A stretch of 64,000 nucleotides of DNA from Chitinophagales bacterium. GTDB lineage: Bacteria > Bacteroidota > Bacteroidia > Chitinophagales > UBA2359. Below the pieces are notes generated by a model, which did not search any database, was not told where the DNA came from, and saw only the letters and a list, made by a program, of their open reading frames with translations. Below are positions 59,433-64,000 of the stretch, in pieces (position 1 is the stretch's first letter; the number at the start of each line of letters is the position of its first letter). The position numbers were made by a program, and so were the translations under genes. Location of the stretch: positions 17,586-81,585 of the forward strand of contig JAHDDN010000001.1 in NCBI GenBank assembly GCA_020629335.1. The letters are read 5' to 3'.

Positions 59433-60221
59433 ATGGGAATTTCAAATCCTACTATGGAGATTAAAAATCCAGCAAAACAATTTATTGAATGGAAGCCTTC
59501 AGAGAACTGTTTTTTATACTATGACAAAGAAGCCGAATCGAATTTTAAATTTGAATTCAATTCTCCATTCATACCCTTAGAATGGCTTCATAGTTTCAAG
59601 GGGTTATATAAATATGGCGCAGGGAAAACAGATGTAAAAAGAATCCAATCACAAGATGTAAAGAATAAATATAAAGACATCTACAAGGTTAGCTTTTATA
59701 AAAGCAAAAAATCCGAACTTTTTATTGAAGGAACTTTTAATGAAATATGGGAAAAAGTTAAGGCTAAGGGAGCAAAACAAGTACATGTTATATATGCCTA
59801 TTACCAAGGCGAAATAATCAATATTAAGCTTCCTGGAAGTGCAGGTAAGGCTTGGATGGAGTTTTGTTATAGCAGCCCGTACAGCATAGCAAATAATGAT
59901 GTTGTAGGGATTCAAATGATAGAAAGCAAGTCGGACACTGCTGCTACTGGTACTTACTATATCCCGCAATTTAAAGAAAGAGCCAATATAAAAAAAGAAA
60001 CTCTGGATTTAGCAATAGAAAAAGATAAAGAGTTACAAAAGTATTTATCTGCATATTTTGCTAAACACTCCAATACAGCGATTAATGACGACGTACTAAG
60101 TTCTGACGATGTAGAAGCTATAAATAGCCTTAAAAACACAGCCGATCATCCGCAATTGCCGCCACCTATTGAAGTTCAAGTAAGCGAAAATATGGGGGTA
60201 GAAGATGACCTTCCATTTTAA
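59433..60221 (+). CDS. ssb: Single-stranded DNA-binding protein-like
   Basis: 262 aa. The C-terminus ends in a disordered, acidic tail with the SSB tip E-D-D-L-P-F, the peptide by which SSBs bind partner replication proteins. The body is mixed beta, compatible with an OB-type fold, but not a classical SSB sequence. Located early, near NinB-like and coiled-coil genes, fitting DNA replication or recombination. Confidence 0.6.
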   Translation: MGISNPTMEIKNPAKQFIEWKPSENCFLYYDKEAESNFKFEFNSPFIPLEWLHSFKGLYKYGAGKTDVKRIQSQDVKNKYKDIYKVSFYKSKKSELFIEGTFNEIWEKVKAKGAKQVHVIYAYYQGEIINIKLPGSAGKAWMEFCYSSPYSIANNDVVGIQMIESKSDTAATGTYYIPQFKERANIKKETLDLAIEKDKELQKYLSAYFAKHSNTAINDDVLSSDDVEAINSLKNTADHPQLPPPIEVQVSENMGVEDDLPF

Positions 60222-60249
60222 AAATATTTTTGGTTAGGTAATTTATTAC

Positions 60250-60288
60250 AGGCTGTCTTGATGGTTCTCTGATAGGCAGCCTTTTTTT
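60250..60288 (+). terminator. Hairpin-U-run element before gene 60307
   Basis: AGGCTG pairs with CAGCCT, then seven T and AAACACTTTTAA directly before the next gene. Its right arm and tail (TGATAGGC...TTTTTTTAAACACTT) are nearly repeated at 63556-63582. Confidence 0.7.
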
Positions 60289-60306
60289 AAACACTTTTAA
60301 ATTGAT

Positions 60307-61158
60307 ATGGTAGAAAAAACAATGCAAGTAACACTATTTGAGCAGGGTGACATAGCTAAATCATTCGGGGCAATTGGTGACTTAATAGTAAGTAATAAAG
60401 ATGCTCTTGCTGGCTTAGAGTCAAAGATTAAAGAAAATCCTGAAACAATAGGTAGGATAAAAGACAGAGCGCAAATAGCAACAATTGATAACGTAGAAGA
60501 ACTGTATAAAAAGCATAAAAAGGATAAAGCTTTATTGCGTAAAACGGATGGAGTTAGAAAAGCTATAGACTTGAATAAGAAGCTTAAACAGATAGCCGAT
60601 GATTCTATGTCACTTGATGAAGTAGAAAAGGTTGAAAAGGCTTTTTATTTGCCACTTCTAAAGCAAATAGATGATATAAAAAGGCAAAAAGAAGCAGCAA
60701 GGCAAAAAGCAATCAGAGACAAAGAAATCTTTCAGCAGAAGTTAGAAAAGATTGCAGTATGTGAGGATGCTGAAAAGTTAGAAGGTGCAAGAAAAAATCT
60801 TTTATCCTCAAATAGTCCTTATGCTGAAAAGATGCTCAAAGCAATTAATGATAGATTGGATTTTGTTACATCTGGTGACTTTGAATCTTTACAGAACCTA
60901 GCAGAAGATGTTAATGATACTGCTAATGAAATACAGGTTCAAAAGAATCAGCTAAAAAAGATTCAAAAGCAAAAAGTCAAAGTAAAGGATGTTAGGAAGG
61001 TTGTTTTTATTAGTCCAGAACTGATGACTAAAGAGCAGATAATAAAATACTTTGCATCAGTTTTAAAGCTAGAAAACGCTAATAGAACAGCCATTTTAAA
61101 TGACTTTGCTGATAAAGATGCAATATTCTTTACATCTGAAATAAAGCCTGTTATATGA
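60307..61158 (+). CDS. Coiled-coil early protein
   Basis: 283 aa, Lys/Glu-rich, with coiled coil at about residues 70-160 and 200-230. The middle (LEKIAVCEDAEKLEGARK) recalls phage DUF1351-type or recombination accessory proteins but not firmly. Overlaps the NinB-like gene by four bases. Early DNA metabolism is the likely setting. Confidence 0.55.
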   Translation: MVEKTMQVTLFEQGDIAKSFGAIGDLIVSNKDALAGLESKIKENPETIGRIKDRAQIATIDNVEELYKKHKKDKALLRKTDGVRKAIDLNKKLKQIADDSMSLDEVEKVEKAFYLPLLKQIDDIKRQKEAARQKAIRDKEIFQQKLEKIAVCEDAEKLEGARKNLLSSNSPYAEKMLKAINDRLDFVTSGDFESLQNLAEDVNDTANEIQVQKNQLKKIQKQKVKVKDVRKVVFISPELMTKEQIIKYFASVLKLENANRTAILNDFADKDAIFFTSEIKPVI

Positions 61159-61769
61159 GTAAACCACCTATTAAAGAAACGCCTGTATATACTGGTGTTG
61201 TCAGGATGGGAAAGTTTATACCTGATAATCTCGAATGGTTTACATCTGGATTAAATGCTTTTGAGAATAGAAGTATAGCTGTATATCTAACAGAGAAAAA
61301 GGGTTTACGTTCTCTAAAGATGAATAACTACTATTGGGGTGTTGTCGTTCCGCTTTTAGCAAGGCATTTAGAAGAAAATAATCTATTTGCAAATCCTACT
61401 ATAAAAAGAGTTCACAATGCTTTAAAATCACAATTCTTAGGACTTGAGGAGGTAATGCAATTAGATGGAACTATCAAAGATGAAACGATTAGCACATCAT
61501 CTTTAAACAATAGACAATATTGTAATTTTTTAGAATCAATTTGGGCTTACTGCTCAATTACTTACGCCTTACATATTCCAGAACCTGACCCAGATTGGAG
61601 GGATAAAAAGTATAAGCTTTTAAATGCAGATGAAATAAAAATCTTTTATGACAACCTTAGAAATGGCACAATTAAGATTTTGGCTTTTGAAGATGATGTT
61701 TATACAATAACTGACGATAAAAAAGGGGAAAGAATGGTTAAGGTTTTAAATTTTGATATTAATAAATAA
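61155..61769 (+). CDS. NinB/Orf-like recombination protein
   Basis: 204 aa. R-S-L-K-M-N-N-Y-Y-W-G-V-V-V-P at about residues 52-66 and the late I-P-E-P-D-P-D-W fit a group of phage early proteins related to NinB (lambda Orf), which helps load recombinases on SSB-covered DNA. The SSB-like gene lies two genes upstream. Moderate confidence; the family is divergent. Confidence 0.5.
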   Translation: MSKPPIKETPVYTGVVRMGKFIPDNLEWFTSGLNAFENRSIAVYLTEKKGLRSLKMNNYYWGVVVPLLARHLEENNLFANPTIKRVHNALKSQFLGLEEVMQLDGTIKDETISTSSLNNRQYCNFLESIWAYCSITYALHIPEPDPDWRDKKYKLLNADEIKIFYDNLRNGTIKILAFEDDVYTITDDKKGERMVKVLNFDINK

Positions 61770-62428
61770 TGCAAATGAAAGAATTAATTAAGATTATTGA
61801 CAACGATGGTATTAAGGCTGTTTCCGCTAGAGAACTGCATAGTTTTTTACAAATTAATGAAAGATTTTCTCGATGGTTTGAAAGAATGTCCAACTATGGG
61901 TTGGTTACAGGTACAGATTACACCCCGTACATAAATGTACACCCCCAAAATAAGCAAGAAATAAAGGACTATGCTTTAACTATTGATGGTGCAAAAATCA
62001 TATCAATGTTACAAAGAAATAAAATTGGTAATGATGCTAGACGCTACTTTATAGAAGCAGAAAAAGAATTAAGAAATACTAAGGAGGTGCTAACACCTGC
62101 TGAACGGCTTTTAGTTAATGCTCAAATCTTGGTAGCACAAGAGCAGAAGCTAAAAGACCACGATAATAGAATAGAAGCACTAGAAATCAAAACAACAACC
62201 AGACCAGAATATTACACAATAGCAGGATATGCAAGACTAAAAGGTATTAGCGTAAATAAAACAAATGCTACTGCATTAGGTCGTGCTGCTGCTAAGGCTT
62301 GTAAGCAAAAGGGATTAGAAATAGATTCTACATCTGATGCTAGATATGGAAAGGTTAATATGTACCCTATTGAGGTGTTGAATGAAGTCTTTGAATCTCA
62401 TAACACAATGAAGCAGATTGTAAAGTAA
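61769..62428 (+). CDS. AntA-type phage antirepressor
   Basis: 219 aa. N-terminal AntA/AntB domain: V-S-A-R-E-L-H-S-F-L at 18-27, then F-S-R-W-F-E-R-M and a D-Y-A-L-T-I-D-G-A-K-I-I-S-M. C-terminal half is a separate conserved antirepressor-type domain (Y-Y-T-I-A-G-Y-A-R-L-K-G). Such proteins bind and inactivate CI-like repressors, here plausibly the one at 57287-57997. The start overlaps the previous stop (TAATG). Confidence 0.8.
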   Translation: MQMKELIKIIDNDGIKAVSARELHSFLQINERFSRWFERMSNYGLVTGTDYTPYINVHPQNKQEIKDYALTIDGAKIISMLQRNKIGNDARRYFIEAEKELRNTKEVLTPAERLLVNAQILVAQEQKLKDHDNRIEALEIKTTTRPEYYTIAGYARLKGISVNKTNATALGRAAAKACKQKGLEIDSTSDARYGKVNMYPIEVLNEVFESHNTMKQIVK

Positions 62429-62468
62429 AAGTGAAATATTAAAATATATCGAAGTGTAGATAAAATTG

Positions 62469-62476
62469 TAAATTTG
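62469..62476 (+). promoter_or_regulatory. -7 box ahead of the 62482-62545 hairpin
   Basis: TAAATTTG, a perfect TAnnTTTG. Expected transcripts would start about where the hairpin begins. Confidence 0.4.
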
Positions 62477-62481
62477 TGAAT

Positions 62482-62545
62482 GAGGGCGGAAAGTCATTTG
62501 GCTTTAGTTAATTTCAATGTGGTAATTACTTTAACAACCGCCCTC
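62482..62545 (+). terminator. Hairpin with long loop before the XRE gene
   Basis: GAGGGCGG (62482-62489) and CCGCCCTC (62538-62545) pair perfectly over a 48-base loop and are followed by TTTCTTCTT. Either an attenuator for the next gene or a short independent RNA. Confidence 0.5.
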
Positions 62546-62554
62546 TTTCTTCTT

Positions 62555-62779
62555 ATGGAAATTATGGACATTAAAGCATTTGGACAATTAGTATTAGAAT
62601 TTAGAAAATCAAAAGGTTTAGATCAAGATGAACTTGCTGAGCTAATAGGTTATTCTGATAAGACATTAAGGACTATTGAAAAAGGAAAATTAGTTTCCAA
62701 TAAAAGCTACCTTAAAACCGCTAATTATATGGGTTATAATGCAAATATTATGATTTCTTTAGAAAAAAACGGAAAATAG
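62555..62779 (+). CDS. XRE-family helix-turn-helix protein
   Basis: 74 aa from ATG 62555 (MEIMDIKAFG); a longer frame from 62480 would begin inside the hairpin. XRE motif: L-V-L-E-F-R-K-S-K-G-L-D-Q-D-E-L-A-E-L-I-G then T-L-R-T-I-E-K-G-K. A small transcription regulator in the early operon. Confidence 0.75.
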   Translation: MEIMDIKAFGQLVLEFRKSKGLDQDELAELIGYSDKTLRTIEKGKLVSNKSYLKTANYMGYNANIMISLEKNGK

Positions 62780-62803
62780 TTTTCTGTTTTAAATAATTTG
62801 ATT

Positions 62804-62811
62804 TATCTTTG
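62804..62811 (+). promoter_or_regulatory. -7 box before gene 62850
   Basis: TATCTTTG, perfect TAnnTTTG, 38 bases before ATG 62850. No convincing TTG upstream. Confidence 0.45.
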
Positions 62812-62849
62812 TTGTACCACATTGAACGTATAACTAAAGATTTAATCAA

Positions 62850-63164
62850 ATGACAAAATCTACAATCTTTAAATTAGCTTGGACTATTGTTAAAAAGTTC
62901 GGCTACACTTTCTCGGAAGGCTTAACCCTTGCATGGGCTAAAGCAAAACTCCTTAAAAATCTACATAAAGGAGTTACTAATTTCACTTTTATTAAAAAAT
63001 CCACAGGTCTTGATAGAAAGGCTATAGGTACGCTTAACGCTGATTTATTTAGCTATGAGTCTAAAGGTAGCAATGCTGCTAAAAATCCTTTTACAGTCAA
63101 GTTTTGGGACTTACAGAAAAATGCTTTTAGAAGTTTGGATATAAGGACTTTGAAGGCGGCATAA
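62850..63164 (+). CDS. SH3-like (DUF2693-type) protein
   Basis: 104 aa. The C-terminal two thirds show F-T-F-I-K-K-S-T-G-L-D-R-K-A-I-G-T-L-N-A then F-T-V-K-F-W-D-L-Q-K-N-A-F-R-S, close to the DUF2693/SH3 beta-barrel proteins of Bacteroidota phages and conjugative elements. Function unknown. It has its own -7 box and is followed by a hairpin at 63173-63208. Confidence 0.6.
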   Translation: MTKSTIFKLAWTIVKKFGYTFSEGLTLAWAKAKLLKNLHKGVTNFTFIKKSTGLDRKAIGTLNADLFSYESKGSNAAKNPFTVKFWDLQKNAFRSLDIRTLKAA

Positions 63165-63172
63165 AACTAAAA

Positions 63173-63208
63173 AAGGACTGCTACAAAAGTGGAACGGTAG
63201 CAGTCCTT
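63173..63208 (+). terminator. Hairpin before gene 63245
   Basis: Perfect 12-bp stem AAGGACTGCTAC/GTAGCAGTCCTT, followed by ACAAACACTTTTT. Confidence 0.6.
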
Positions 63209-63244
63209 ACAAACACTTTTTATAAACTGGTAAAATTTACAAAG

Positions 63245-63505
63245 ATGCAAAATTACAATAAAAATATTGAAATTGAATTAGTAATCAAAATTGATGGTAA
63301 AGAGATTGACTTAGACATTAATGGTCATCAATTTGAAGTTATCAAAAATAGGATTCTAGCTATAGGAGTCGTTAACGATTGTATTGTTGACCACTATGAC
63401 AACGTGGAAGATGAATCTAGGGTTATGGATGATGAAATAGCCACAAGAAAGGCTTTAAATGAATTTAGAGACTCACAGGTCTATTCATTAGACTTTAAGC
63501 AATAA
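63245..63505 (+). CDS. Small early hypothetical protein
   Basis: 86 aa, acidic alpha/beta, no recognised family. Flanked by hairpin elements on both sides. Confidence 0.6.
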   Translation: MQNYNKNIEIELVIKIDGKEIDLDINGHQFEVIKNRILAIGVVNDCIVDHYDNVEDESRVMDDEIATRKALNEFRDSQVYSLDFKQ

Positions 63506-63518
63506 TTAGTTTTGGTTT

Positions 63519-63575
63519 ACAGCAGTCCTGTCACCTACTTTTTAAATCCATAATTGATAGGCTGCTGTTTTTTTA
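63519..63575 (+). terminator. Hairpin-U-run element before gene 63609
   Basis: ACAGCAG-T-CCTGTCA pairs with TGATAGG-CTGCTGT (one bulge, one G-T), followed by seven T and AAACACTT. Closely related to the element at 60250-60288. Confidence 0.7.
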
Positions 63576-63608
63576 AACACTTCATTAAAAAATAAAACAC
63601 TTTATAAA

Positions 63609-63824
63609 ATGGGATATTTAACGAAAACTCCGACAATAGAGCAAGTAAAAGATATGTATAATGAAAATCTAATTATAGGTAGCATTGTAGATGAAATAAA
63701 TCAGAAAGACATAGCCATTCAGCAGGTTAAAATACTAAGGAATGAAGCTAAGATAGAATTGGATTTTGATCTACTTCTGAAGTCTTTGAATAATGATAAA
63801 AAACTTTTAGAGCAGTCTTTGTAA
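63609..63824 (+). CDS. Small early hypothetical protein
   Basis: 71 aa, helical (KDIAIQQVKILRNEAKIELD). Preceded by AAACACTTTATAAA immediately before the ATG. Unknown. Confidence 0.6.
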   Translation: MGYLTKTPTIEQVKDMYNENLIIGSIVDEINQKDIAIQQVKILRNEAKIELDFDLLLKSLNNDKKLLEQSL

Positions 63825-63858
63825 ATCACTTAACTAATAACACAAATAGTATATAAAA

Positions 63859-64000
63859 ATGAATAAGTTAGAAAAACTTTTTTGCGAATATTTTAATATT
63901 AGTGAATCACAATTATTGGGCAATGAACCTATCAATAAAAACTTCTACTTGGAAGGCTATGACCACCCACTACCTGAGGCTTTCGGTACTAAGGCTATTG
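63859..64000 (+). CDS. Partial early gene at right edge
   Basis: Open frame from ATG 63859 (MNKLEKLFCEYFNIS) running past the window end with at least 47 codons. Same direction and codon style as the early operon; incomplete, so no family call. Confidence 0.6.
   Translation, partial: MNKLEKLFCEYFNISESQLLGNEPINKNFYLEGYDHPLPEAFGTKAI

Overview
The window is almost entirely a tailed, temperate bacteriophage genome of a Bacteroidota host, most likely a flavobacterium. It is very AT-rich. Its promoters follow the Bacteroidota pattern (a TAnnTTTG -7 box, sometimes with TTG about 20 bases upstream). Shine-Dalgarno sequences are largely missing and replaced by A/C-rich leaders such as AACAACA. Exported proteins carry short Bacteroidota-type signal peptides ending in FAQ, FSQ or FGQ.

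Layout. Positions 1-55489 are mostly leftward (minus strand). From the right they hold a middle operon starting at about 55.5 kb (DUF3310 protein, VRR-NUC nuclease, ECF-like sigma factor). Packaging and portal genes follow (53-44.5 kb), then head morphogenesis (42-43 kb), scaffold and probable major capsid (38.7-34.2 kb), tail completion genes, a frameshifted tail chaperone and the tape measure (32.6-25 kb). Next come a receptor-binding-type protein and further structural proteins (20.9-16 kb), a block of exported proteins with signal peptides (15.9-4.4 kb), the lysis genes (4.3-2.7 kb), a PAP2/haloperoxidase-like gene and a metallophosphoesterase. Plus-strand islands interrupt this: small genes plus two tRNAs (32.8-34.1 kb), a run of small accessory genes (38.8-42.2 kb), and a homing-type endonuclease with a plus-strand late gene (21-24.7 kb). 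From 55.8 kb the genome turns rightward: integrase, then a divergent CI repressor/early operon switch, SSB-like protein, NinB-like protein, antirepressor and small early genes up to the right edge.

Main observation. Seven intergenic sites share AATRCCC, exactly 23 bases, then a TAnnTTTG-like -7 box. Each sits at the head of a late transcription unit: scaffold region, tail completion, tape measure, receptor-binding protein, structural trio, lysis, and the plus-strand late gene. This looks like a phage-specific late promoter class. The phage also encodes an ECF-type sigma factor in its first leftward operon, a natural candidate for late control, although an activator working with host sigma is equally possible.

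Other points of interest: four consecutive Sec-signal proteins where tail fibre genes normally lie, cysteine-rich structural proteins, a likely programmed -1 frameshift upstream of the tape measure, an initiator-like tRNA and a tRNA-Gly with anticodon ACC, a long-variable-arm tRNA-like element, phased integrase arm-type repeats, and a series of hairpin-U-run-AAACACTT spacers between early genes. The integrase and its putative attP lie in the middle of continuous phage genes, so the sequence reads as an unintegrated or circularly permuted phage genome rather than a prophage cut at this attP.
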